A stretch of DNA of 10,309 nucleotides from Nitrospirota bacterium (GTDB taxonomy: Bacteria; Nitrospirota; Thermodesulfovibrionia; Thermodesulfovibrionales; JdFR-88): positions 1 to 10,309 of the forward strand of contig JAKAEG010000089.1 in NCBI GenBank assembly GCA_021819985.1, in the 5' to 3' direction. Below are positions 1-5,705 of the stretch, piece after piece. The notes below the pieces were generated by a model. It saw nothing but the letters and a program-made list of their open reading frames with translations. It was not told the DNA's origin and searched no databases. The position numbers and the translations under genes were made by a program. Positions within the stretch are counted from its first letter, which is position 1, and each line of letters starts with the position of its first letter.

Positions 1-239
1 AGGCTGGTGAATTCATAAATGTTGGGACCGGCAGAGACATTACCATAAAAGAGCTTGCGGGGGCCATTTCAAACATCATTGGCTTTCAGGGGAGAAACGT
101 GTTCGACAGCTCCAAGCCGGACGGGACGCCCCGTAAATTGCTGGACGTTGGCAGGGCCAAACGCCTGGGCTGGGAGGCAAAAACGCAGTTAACTGTTGGA
201 ATTCAAAGGACCTATGAATGGTATATAAGCCATATCTGA
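1..239 (+). CDS. fcl: GDP-L-fucose synthase, C-terminal part (5' end outside window)
   Basis: The frame beginning at base 3 is open for 78 codons and ends with TGA at 237-239. It reads from an EFINVGTGRDITIKEL segment through DSSKPDGTPRKLLDV to GWEAKTQLTVGI and a final TYEWYISHI. The INVGTG..ITI.EL and KPDGTPRKLLD blocks are hallmark C-terminal motifs of GDP-L-fucose synthase (GDP-4-keto-6-deoxymannose 3,5-epimerase/4-reductase, short-chain dehydrogenase superfamily). The family enzyme makes GDP-L-fucose from GDP-4-keto-6-deoxy-D-mannose in the cytoplasm, for fucose-containing surface polysaccharides. The catalytic Tyr-Lys region and the NADP-binding Rossmann motif lie outside the window and cannot be checked. 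The stop codon touches the stop codon of the convergent gene on the other strand. The phosphomannomutase gene nearby could serve the same nucleotide-sugar route (inference). Confidence 0.9.
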   Translation, partial: AGEFINVGTGRDITIKELAGAISNIIGFQGRNVFDSSKPDGTPRKLLDVGRAKRLGWEAKTQLTVGIQRTYEWYISHI

Positions 240-1697
240 TTACGGCTGGATGCTGCTGTATGGCCCCTGTAAGATGGTATTTGCCCCTCCATAATAATTT
301 CCGCTGAGGGTCACATGATCACAGGATGCGGAGAAGGCCACGGCATTCGTTATGCCGCTTGCGAACTTGTTGTTTTCAATGCTGATATATCGTGCATTTC
401 CCTTGCCTCCGTCGGTAATTGCGTTGACATAAGGACCATTAAACATATTGCCGACGAAAACCCCGGGACCGGAATTTGATATTTGAATGGCGGTTGATGC
501 GGTCGAGCGTTCGAACCAACTGGAAGTGATGTTCAGCAGCCCGACATCCTTTATATTCATTTCCGTTATGCCGTTTAGCTCGACTACGCAATTTTCAAAA
601 TCGAATTGATTTATCCCATTTTGACCGCCCGGCAGATATACCCCATAATTGGTATTTTGAGCGATCCTAGTATTCATGAAACTTATGTTTTGTATATATC
701 CACCAGATGTGAGATTGCTGTAAACTCCTATATTATTAAATTTCACGTTACAGTTGTTGAAATTTATCCACCAGCAGGATTGGAGATTTACCGCGTAATC
801 TAAATTAGAAAAACTGACATTGTTAAAGCTGATTTTCGCTGAGAAGTTATTGCCACTTCCTCCTACTAATACGCCTGTGCTGCCGGATTGAATTGCGCCT
901 CCGTCTATCGTCATGTCCTCTACTGTAAACCCTCCAATTTGTTTGGAGAAATCCAGCGCCGTAATCCCGCCAACCGGTTTAATAATCGTACCTGCATTAT
1001 TGAAAGCTTCCATTCCGGCTCCCATCAGATTTACACCATAAACACCAGTGATTGAGGACAAAATTTTATATTTGCCCGTGGGGATATAAACGATCCCGCT
1101 GCCGCCAGGGACGTATTGACCGTTTATGATATTATACTGATATGTAATAAGACTATCTATGGCTGCGTTGATTGCTGCCGCACTGTCATTAACACCGGTA
1201 GGGTCGGCCCCCCACCACTGCGGAAGGACCTGTTCAACGCTTCCAGGACCAAAGGTCACGTCTCCGGGGTTGAAACCGCTGAATACCTGGTATAATCCAG
1301 CCGAAAAAGGTCCGTCTATTTTTAACGTGTAATTGGATGCCTTTACAATTGAACCTCCTTTTTCGAAGACTACAGCGACATTCGATGGGATGGTCAGACT
1401 GGCGCCAAGCGTCATCGCGCTTGATATTGTGACCGTCCCATTCGTCTGAGCCGCCGCTGCCACGGCGTTATTTATGCTGGAAGGATCGTTTATGCCGGAA
1501 GGATCGTTCATTGCCACCGTATTGCTCGCGCCGGAAGAACCAGCATAAACGCCGCTGCCTGCATTGGCGCTGCTTCCGGTGGCGGCTCCCCCGCAACCTG
1601 TCAGGGCCAAGAGGGAACTGTATAAAAAAATGAATAAAGCTACTAAAATCCTTATGTTGTGTTTCCTCCGTATGTGCCGCTCAGGGTAGTGTAACAT
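240..1697 (-). CDS. Surface lipoprotein with pectate-lyase/tailspike-like right-handed beta-helix
   Basis: This protein of 485 residues has a basic N-terminus, a hydrophobic stretch at about residues 15-32 and a lipobox LTGC with Cys35, so it is a predicted lipoprotein. Glycine follows the cysteine, so nothing argues for retention in the inner membrane. A Gly/Ser/Ala/Asn-rich linker follows (about 36-85). The segment at about 130-180, with GDVTFGPGSVEQVLPQWWGA and DPTGVNDSAAAINAAID, matches the start of the pectate-lyase-3 type beta-helix domain found in phage tailspikes and bacterial surface proteins. The rest is rich in Asn, Gly and hydrophobic residues in the short irregular repeats typical of parallel beta-helix coils. 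Such proteins bind or cleave polysaccharides. With fcl, gmhA and manB around it, a role at the cell's own exopolysaccharide is plausible but inferred; no catalytic residues can be assigned by eye. The start is well supported by a strong Shine-Dalgarno sequence. Confidence 0.8.
   Translation of the reverse strand: MLHYPERHIRRKHNIRILVALFIFLYSSLLALTGCGGAATGSSANAGSGVYAGSSGASNTVAMNDPSGINDPSSINNAVAAAAQTNGTVTISSAMTLGASLTIPSNVAVVFEKGGSIVKASNYTLKIDGPFSAGLYQVFSGFNPGDVTFGPGSVEQVLPQWWGADPTGVNDSAAAINAAIDSLITYQYNIINGQYVPGGSGIVYIPTGKYKILSSITGVYGVNLMGAGMEAFNNAGTIIKPVGGITALDFSKQIGGFTVEDMTIDGGAIQSGSTGVLVGGSGNNFSAKISFNNVSFSNLDYAVNLQSCWWINFNNCNVKFNNIGVYSNLTSGGYIQNISFMNTRIAQNTNYGVYLPGGQNGINQFDFENCVVELNGITEMNIKDVGLLNITSSWFERSTASTAIQISNSGPGVFVGNMFNGPYVNAITDGGKGNARYISIENNKFASGITNAVAFSASCDHVTLSGNYYGGANTILQGPYSSIQP
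1471..1506. repeat. 18-bp tandem repeat inside the lipoprotein gene
   Basis: Two 18-bp units, 1471-1488 and 1489-1506, differ at one base. They encode the repeated DPSGIN / DPSSIN hexapeptides in the low-complexity linker between the lipobox and the beta-helix. Tandem duplication of a linker segment is the simplest explanation, and a unit length divisible by three keeps the frame. Confidence 0.75.
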
Positions 1698-1964
1698 ATA
1701 AAACTACCTCCTTAAGAGGATTCATGGACCTGCTTAGTGCTTTATTTGTGTATATGCGAAGAAGCGTCTTTGATTGAAATCTGAAAGACCACGCTCATGA
1801 AAAGCGGTCCGCCCTTTTGCCATCTTACGCCGGGAAAATGCTGCCTGCCCATAATCGCCCGCATGTTCTTCCACCGGCTTTTCCGCAATGGCTACGGAAA
1901 TTGCCCAGGGCCTCTTTTTTAACTGTGGGTATGTTTCTTTGGAGTGAAAGGAAAAATGCCGTAC
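1698..1964 (-). other. Long predicted 5' leader of the lipoprotein gene, with two hairpins and a possible mini-ORF
   Basis: If transcription starts about 7 nt past the -10 box at 1971-1976, the leader is about 265 nt. It holds a hairpin with 6-bp arms and a 9-nt loop (1880-1885 with 1895-1900) and a second imperfect hairpin (1787-1795 with 1803-1809, two-base bulge). An open frame of 40 codons on the - strand (ATG at 1864-1862, TAA at 1744-1742) has only a weak GGAAG-like ribosome site and no recognisable homology, so it is not called as a gene. I matched the leader to no riboswitch family that I know by eye. Confidence 0.35.
1706..1713 (-). promoter_or_regulatory. Ribosome binding site of the beta-helix lipoprotein gene
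   Basis: On the - strand the sequence reads AAGGAGGT, an essentially perfect anti-16S match, 8 nt before the ATG at 1697-1695. It fixes the start codon and suggests efficient translation. Confidence 0.85.
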
Positions 1965-1970
1965 TAGTTT

Positions 1971-1999
1971 TTTATATCACTATTTATCCGCTATGTCAA
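1971..1999 (-). promoter_or_regulatory. Consensus sigma70 promoter for the lipoprotein gene
   Basis: The - strand carries TTGACA (1999-1994), a 17-bp spacer and TATAAA (1976-1971): a perfect -35 box, one mismatch in the -10 box and the optimal spacing. It points towards the lipoprotein gene, the only gene on that strand downstream. It is the best promoter-like match I noticed in the window. Confidence 0.7.
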
Positions 2000-2035
2000 A
2001 TTGTTCTACTAACTGTTTACTAACTGTTAACAATT
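1999..2035. promoter_or_regulatory. Tandem and inverted repeats just upstream of the -35 box (candidate operator)
   Basis: ACTAACTGTT occurs twice, at 2008-2017 and 2019-2028, with an 11-bp period, about one DNA turn. The pair is flanked by an inverted repeat, AATTGTT at 1999-2005 and AACAATT at 2029-2035, and TGTTAACA at 2025-2032 is a perfect palindrome. Relative to the predicted start site the direct repeats lie at about -44 to -64, a usual position for an activator binding on one face of the helix. No regulator gene is visible nearby. Confidence 0.45.
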
Positions 2036-2118
2036 GTTTCTACTGACTGCACACATATTTGACATTGCTCTTTTCTGGATGAGGCAGCCCGATGGGACTT
2101 TTGAGGACCTGCTCTTAT

Positions 2119-2147
2119 GGGGCTGCTTAAAGAAGTACGGCAGCCCC
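2119..2147 (-). terminator. Hairpin downstream of gmhA, possible terminator without a T-tract
   Basis: GGGGCTGC at 2119-2126 pairs perfectly with GCAGCCCC at 2140-2147 across a 13-nt loop, 17 bp beyond the gmhA stop codon. No run of T follows on the - strand, so it is either a weak or Rho-assisted terminator or a 3'-end stabilising hairpin. Confidence 0.4.
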
Positions 2148-2163
2148 CCAAACTCCCCGCGTT

Positions 2164-2745
2164 TTATTGCCTTGGAAACAGCTCCGCTTCCACCAGTTCA
2201 CAGATAATATGGCCGATCATGATGTGCGCCTCCTGAATGCGAGGGGTGTCAGTCGACGGGACATTGATGAGATGGCGGCAAATCAGTTTCATCCCGCCTC
2301 CGCTATCGCCGGTCATGCCCACCGTTATCATCCCGATCCTGACTGCGGCCCTGAAGGCGTTGATCACGTTTTTAGAGTTGCCAGATGTGGACAGTCCGAT
2401 CAGGACATCACCTTTTCTGCCTTTTGCCGTTATGAGGCGGGAGTAGATATCATCATACGAATAGTCGTTGGCCACTGCGGTTATATATGAGGTATTTACA
2501 TGCAGAGCCTCTGCATCCAACGGCTGCCGGTCGTAATAAAACCGGCCGGAAAGTTCCGAGGCCAGGTGCTGGGCGTCGGCGGCGCTGCCGCCGTTGCCGC
2601 AAAAAAGCACCTTTTTATCGTTTTTAAAAGCGGTGATGATATCCGTGGCAACGGAGCCTATCTTTTGCAGCAATTTATCATCCTGCAAGATCCCCTTTTT
2701 GACCTCAAGGGCGCTTGAAATGGCCTTTGTTATAGTCTTGTTCAT
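2164..2745 (-). CDS. gmhA: Sedoheptulose-7-phosphate isomerase (phosphoheptose isomerase)
   Basis: The 193-residue length is normal for GmhA. The SIS-domain signature CGNGGSAADAQHLASEL (49-65) includes the expected catalytic Glu64. A second phosphate-binding loop, GLSTSGNSKNV, is at 117-127. The C-terminal PRIQEAHIMIGHIICELVE segment holds Gln171 and His179, matching the conserved active-site Gln and His of the family. The enzyme converts sedoheptulose 7-phosphate to D-glycero-D-manno-heptose 7-phosphate, the first step to ADP-heptose for LPS core or GDP-heptose for S-layer or capsule glycans. An AAAGG ribosome site (2754-2758) lies 8 nt before the start. The mutase gene ends 18 bp upstream on the same strand, so the two are probably cotranscribed. 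The related SIS protein DiaA is a less likely alternative, because the Glu/His pair is intact here. Confidence 0.92.
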   Translation of the reverse strand: MNKTITKAISSALEVKKGILQDDKLLQKIGSVATDIITAFKNDKKVLFCGNGGSAADAQHLASELSGRFYYDRQPLDAEALHVNTSYITAVANDYSYDDIYSRLITAKGRKGDVLIGLSTSGNSKNVINAFRAAVRIGMITVGMTGDSGGGMKLICRHLINVPSTDTPRIQEAHIMIGHIICELVEAELFPRQ

Positions 2746-2763
2746 ATTTGATGCCTTTCTGTT

Positions 2764-4137
2764 TTAGATCAGTTTAAACAGGCGTTTTTCGATGTCATTT
2801 TGTATTTCCTTAAGGGTTCCTTCGTCCACGGCCTCAAACCTGAGCACCAGGGCCGGTTGAGTGTTGGAAGCCCTGACCAGTCCCCACCCACCGGGGTATT
2901 GCACCCTCACTCCGTCTATGTCTATTATCTGGTGCTCTTTAGCGAGTCCTTTTTTTATATTGGTTACTACATCAAATTTCTTATCGTCCGGGCATTCCAC
3001 CCTTATTTCAGGGGTTGCAATAGTCTCAGGCACACCGGCAAGCAGTTTTTTTACGGAGTAGGGCGGGCCGTTCTTTTTTAATATCTCCATCAGCCTGAGG
3101 CTGGCATAAATGGCGTCATCGTACCCGAAATATCTGTCCGCAAAAAAGATATGCCCGCTCATCTCGCCTGAAATAAGCGCGCCGGTCTCCCTCATTTTGC
3201 TCTTGATAAGAGAATGCCCTGTCTTCCACATCAGGGGTTTGCCGCCATGCCTGGCGATGTCATCATAAAGGGTCTGGGAACACTTTACTTCCCCTATCAC
3301 TTGCGCTCCGGGATGGTCTCGGAGAAGGTCCCGGGAAAAAATAATGAGAAGCTTGTCTCCCCATATCATCTCGCCGTCCTCATCTACCACGCCCAGCCGG
3401 TCCCCGTCTCCATCATATCCAACCCCAAGGTGCGCCTTTTTTTTATGCACTGTTCCGATAAGGTCCGTTATATTTTTCACCACTACCGGGTCTGGATGAT
3501 GGTTTGGGAACCTGCCGTCGGGTTCCATAAAGAGATTGGTCACGTTAGCTCCGAAACTTTTTACAAGCTCCGGGGCAACCAGTCCGGCTACGCCGTTTCC
3601 GCCGTCAAGCACTACGTCCAGTCCTTCAAGCGCACCGAAGCGCTCCCTGATGTAACGCATATAATCAGGTATTATCTCATGGGAGCTTACCGAACCGCTG
3701 CCATTGGTGAACTTCCCTTCTTCCATATATTGCCTGATTTTCTGGATATTGCCGCCATAAAGCGTTTCTGTGCGCATGGATAGTTTCATCCCGTTGAATT
3801 CCGCCGGGTTATGGCTGGCGGTTATCATTACGCCACCGTCAACGGGCAGTGTGAACAAAGAAAAATATTGAAGAGGGGTAGGGCAAACCCCGATGTCTAC
3901 CACGTCCAGTCCGCTTTTCGTGAAGGCTTCGGCCAGTATCTCAAAAATATCCGGCGAACTCAGCCTCACGTCCCTGCCTATTGTTACGCGAAGTTTTTTG
4001 TTCCCTCCCAGGTGGCTCTTTAAAAAATAGGCAAAGGCCCTGCCGATCGAGAAAACACCATATGCGGTCAAGTCCTGCCCCCATACGCCTCTGATATCGT
4101 ATTCCCTGAAGATATTGGCCGGTGCTTTAGTACCCAT
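2764..4137 (-). CDS. manB: Phosphomannomutase/phosphoglucomutase (alpha-D-phosphohexomutase)
   Basis: This is a full-length protein (457 residues) with the four domains expected of the family. FREYDIRG opens domain 1 (10-17). The phosphoserine loop ITASHNP has catalytic Ser108. The Mg-binding loop DGDGDRLG (242-249) carries three Asp residues. The sugar-recognition loop GEMSGH is at 324-329, and the phosphate-binding loop RASNTQP at 422-428 precedes LRFEA. The GEMSGH loop is typical of bifunctional PMM/PGM (AlgC/ManB type), which interconverts hexose 6- and 1-phosphates through a phosphoserine. The product mannose-1-phosphate is the precursor of GDP-mannose and hence of GDP-fucose; glucose-1-phosphate is the alternative. 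The start follows a short AAGGG site. It is the first gene of a likely two-gene operon with gmhA. Symbol choice between manB, algC and pgm is uncertain, because sequence alone does not settle the substrate. Confidence 0.92.
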   Translation of the reverse strand: MGTKAPANIFREYDIRGVWGQDLTAYGVFSIGRAFAYFLKSHLGGNKKLRVTIGRDVRLSSPDIFEILAEAFTKSGLDVVDIGVCPTPLQYFSLFTLPVDGGVMITASHNPAEFNGMKLSMRTETLYGGNIQKIRQYMEEGKFTNGSGSVSSHEIIPDYMRYIRERFGALEGLDVVLDGGNGVAGLVAPELVKSFGANVTNLFMEPDGRFPNHHPDPVVVKNITDLIGTVHKKKAHLGVGYDGDGDRLGVVDEDGEMIWGDKLLIIFSRDLLRDHPGAQVIGEVKCSQTLYDDIARHGGKPLMWKTGHSLIKSKMRETGALISGEMSGHIFFADRYFGYDDAIYASLRLMEILKKNGPPYSVKKLLAGVPETIATPEIRVECPDDKKFDVVTNIKKGLAKEHQIIDIDGVRVQYPGGWGLVRASNTQPALVLRFEAVDEGTLKEIQNDIEKRLFKLI

Positions 4138-4182
4138 AGTCCCTTATCTAACCCCCGTTATTCTTTTTGGGCTGTCCGCCCG

Positions 4183-4210
4183 TTTATATAGTCGAATCTT
4201 ATTATGCCAA
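4183..4210 (-). promoter_or_regulatory. Candidate sigma70 promoter of the manB-gmhA operon
   Basis: On the - strand TTGGCA (4210-4205), a 16-bp spacer and TATAAA (4188-4183) lie about 45 bp ahead of the manB start, giving a predicted leader of roughly 40 nt. The -35 and -10 boxes each have one mismatch. The spacer is one base short of optimal. Confidence 0.45.
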
Positions 4211-4326
4211 TTTCGCGTTTCCGGTATTCAAAAAACTCTTTCTTGATGCCGGAAAAAGCCTTGAAGATAGAGGGAATGTATTTTTGTTTTTTTATTTCCG
4301 CTTCCGGGAGAAGAAAATCGGGAGCG

Positions 4327-4362
4327 CAGGACGGGCCTGTAAATGGCGGAGTTTACGTCCTG
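4327..4362. repeat. Nested inverted repeat (hairpin)
   Basis: The outer arms CAGGAC/GTCCTG (4327-4332 and 4357-4362) enclose GTAAA/TTTAC (4339-4343 and 4352-4356) around an 8-nt loop, with a 6-nt bulge on one side. It lacks a T-tract. It could be a structured RNA or DNA element; chance is not excluded. Confidence 0.4.
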
Positions 4363-4478
4363 AATAAATGAGCCTCCAACGCGCCCAAGCTTCCAGAAAA
4401 ACTCTTGCAATAGCTGCCTCATCTTATAAGGAAGCGGGCTTGTGCCTGTTTTACTCAAGTCGATTCTGCCAAAAAAGA

Positions 4479-4701
4479 TTTATTCCCGAATAAATTCATG
4501 CTATGTTTTTAAGGTCATAATTAATGGAAATATTGATATTTTACAACGCACTACGAGTTTTTTACAAATAAAAATAATGCCCTCAAGTCCAGTGCAATCG
4601 CAGTTTTGGCGGGCCGGTTTTCGGGGGCGAATTCTGCCACAAAAAAATCTGCAAGGGCAAATGCACCGGTCCGCGAGGATTTTTAAAACTCATAGCATGA
4701 A
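4479..4701. repeat. Palindrome and flanking inverted repeat pair
   Basis: TTTATTC-CC-GAATAAA at 4479-4494 is a perfect 16-bp palindrome. Directly beside it TTCATGCTATG (4495-4505) is repeated in inverse orientation as CATAGCATGAA (4691-4701), and partial matching continues inward over a T-run/A-run. The arrangement resembles the ends of a 200-bp miniature element, but no target-site duplication is evident and the arms are short. Confidence 0.35.
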
Positions 4702-4737
4702 GGGCTTCAGGCTTCAAATTATCCCTCAAAAAAGCCC

Positions 4738-5043
4738 TTATTTTTTCAAGTCCTTCCCGATTCTCCCTTCGATGGATCTCACTTTCTCGTCGATCCTGTT
4801 GGGCTTGTTTTTTCGATCGTCTATTGATATCGCTGTCAACGCCCGCTCTCCGGTCTTCATTACTGCCTCATGGCATTTCCTGACAAGCTCCATCACATCG
4901 TTCCAATCCCCCTCGATGACAGTACCCATGGGATTAACCTTATATGGCAATCCGCTTGCGTTGACGATCTTGAGCACTTCGGCCAGTCGATCACCCAGAC
5001 TACTGCCTACTCCTACAGGTACAATGCTGAATTCTGCCAACAT
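4738..5043 (-). CDS. MTH1187/YqgV-type thiamine-binding-like small protein
   Basis: This 101-residue protein begins MLAEFSIVPVGVGSSLGDRL and has YKVNPMGTVIEG at 34-45 and a late ISIDDRKNK. These blocks (hydrophobic first strand with Pro-Val-Gly and Ser, the Tyr..Pro-Met-Gly-Thr..Glu-Gly core, the Asp-Asp-Arg near the end) are those of the MTH1187/YkoF-like family (formerly DUF77), a ferredoxin-like fold. Some members bind thiamine or its pyrimidine moiety; the cellular role is poorly defined. The ATG at 5043-5041 was chosen over one 9 codons upstream, because AAGGAGG lies 7 nt before it and the family starts there. It is monocistronic by context. No TPP riboswitch is visible ahead of it, so a link to thiamine here rests on family membership alone. 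Confidence 0.85.
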   Translation of the reverse strand: MLAEFSIVPVGVGSSLGDRLAEVLKIVNASGLPYKVNPMGTVIEGDWNDVMELVRKCHEAVMKTGERALTAISIDDRKNKPNRIDEKVRSIEGRIGKDLKK

Positions 5044-5050
5044 AACGCAT

Positions 5051-5057
5051 CCTCCTT
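5051..5057 (-). promoter_or_regulatory. Ribosome binding site deciding the start of the thiamine-binding-like gene
   Basis: The - strand reads AAGGAGG, 7 nt ahead of the ATG at 5043-5041. An upstream in-frame ATG at 5070 would place this site inside the coding region, which argues against the longer version. Confidence 0.8.
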
Positions 5058-5089
5058 CTGTCCTATACAATGCACATCTTCAGATTTTG

Positions 5090-5106
5090 TTAGAGCTATA
5101 ATCTAA
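5090..5106 (+). promoter_or_regulatory. Possible -10 box within a small palindrome, divergent intergenic region
   Basis: TATAAT at 5097-5102 is a perfect -10 hexamer for the + strand, lying mostly in the loop of TTAGA...TCTAA (5090-5094 and 5102-5106). No good -35 box lies 16-18 bp upstream, so an activator or another start point may be involved. It is the best candidate for the + strand genes that follow. Confidence 0.25.
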
Positions 5107-5198
5107 GAATATCAGGAAAAGAGGTATTTGTTGTTTCAGGGTGACCGGAAGAGAATTCCAATCAGGGGCCTGCTTCTGCTTCTTAGTTGAATGCGAAC

Positions 5199-5630
5199 AT
5201 GAAAAGATATAGTGACATACTCTGGACATGGATAATGCCGGATTACCCTGTAACCGAGGTCAGAAGAATATGGCGGCAGCATGGCGGGAAATGGATAGTG
5301 TTCGACCGCAAGTCCAGGACTGAGGATCTTGCCTTTAAGCTAGTATCCTTTATAGAAAGCGGGAAAATAGAGGGAGCAAAATATTGGAACAAGGACCCTG
5401 GGGCTATATGCGTTTACTGCCTGGACAGGGTCCGCGCAAAGGTAGCCGGAATATTGGATGAGCTTGGCGCCGGAAAACGTAGGGTCTGGGAATACGATTT
5501 CGCATGGGATAAAAATATTCGCCATCCGCTTGATTTCGCCTTCTCCTGGTCAGCCAAACTGAGGACCATAATCGAGAGCTATGGGCTTAGAGGCACCCTC
5601 AGGCTCATACGGGAAGTCTTAAAGGGTTAG
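5199..5630 (+). CDS. Conserved-looking protein of unknown function, possibly DUF1917/Bles03-like
   Basis: I do not firmly recognise this 143-residue protein. It is soluble, rich in Trp (WTWIMPDY near the start, later W residues in HGGKWIVFD, KYWNKDP, RRVWEYDFAWDKN) and has no signal peptide or membrane span. The order GGKWIVF..., ...AKYW...AICVYCLDR..., ...ILDELGAG..., then W/Y-rich segments recalls the DUF1917 (Bles03, phosphothreonine-lyase-like) fold, but that is a memory-based guess. The ATG at 5199 is preferred; a TTG at 5187, directly after an in-frame TAG, is the only longer option, and neither has a clear ribosome site. The capA-like gene begins 75 bp after the stop on the same strand, so cotranscription is possible. 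Confidence 0.7.
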   Translation: MKRYSDILWTWIMPDYPVTEVRRIWRQHGGKWIVFDRKSRTEDLAFKLVSFIESGKIEGAKYWNKDPGAICVYCLDRVRAKVAGILDELGAGKRRVWEYDFAWDKNIRHPLDFAFSWSAKLRTIIESYGLRGTLRLIREVLKG

Positions 5631-5645
5631 CCGGCCCCTTTTCTT
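5621..5645 (+). terminator. Weak terminator-like hairpin between the two + strand genes
   Basis: AAAGGG at 5621-5626 pairs with CCCTTT at 5636-5641 over a 9-nt loop that contains the stop codon, and a T-rich tail follows. The stem is short, so it would at most attenuate transcription into the next gene. Confidence 0.25.
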
Positions 5646-5705
5646 GTTTAAAGCCCTATATTGAAATGTGGAAACTTTTTTTTGAAAACCAGGACACAAG
5701 ACCAA

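Larger units (their letters stand above)
4138..4737. other. 600-bp region without a convincing gene
   Basis: No frame here shows a recognisable domain, a good ribosome site and sensible composition together. A 76-codon - strand frame (4228-4458, starting TTG) and the + strand frame entering from 4442 both look like chance. The stretch holds a nested hairpin (4327-4362), an AT palindrome (4479-4494), an 11-bp perfect inverted repeat about 170 bp apart (4495-4505 and 4691-4701), a direct repeat ATTCTGCC+A-run (4463-4477 and 4631-4647), and a hairpin at 4700-4739 overlapping the next stop codon. It may be a decayed small element, or regulatory DNA and leader RNA for manB. Confidence 0.5.

Noticed and set aside
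1698..1964. Cyclic-di-GMP (GEMM) riboswitch in the lipoprotein leader
   Set aside because: The conserved internal sequence blocks and paired stems of GEMM were not found; only simple hairpins are present.
1817..2023. 68-codon + strand frame upstream of the lipoprotein gene
   Set aside because: No ribosome site, no known motif, and it overlaps the predicted promoter and repeats on the other strand.
1999..2035. CRISPR-like array
   Set aside because: Only two 10-bp copies with a single base between them; no spacers and no cas genes.
3214..3783. 189-codon + strand frame
   Set aside because: Antisense shadow of the phosphomannomutase gene, whose family motifs are complete.
4228..4458. 76-codon frame on the - strand upstream of manB
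   Set aside because: TTG start, no ribosome site, low-complexity end and no recognisable domain; it crosses the bulged hairpin.
4495..4701. Insertion sequence with a transposase
   Set aside because: The inverted arms are only 11 bp, no transposase frame lies between them and no target duplication is evident; kept as a repeat only.
4442..5101. 219-codon frame on the + strand
   Set aside because: Its second half is antisense to the thiamine-binding-like gene, its first half lies in AT-rich repeat DNA, and its composition is not protein-like.
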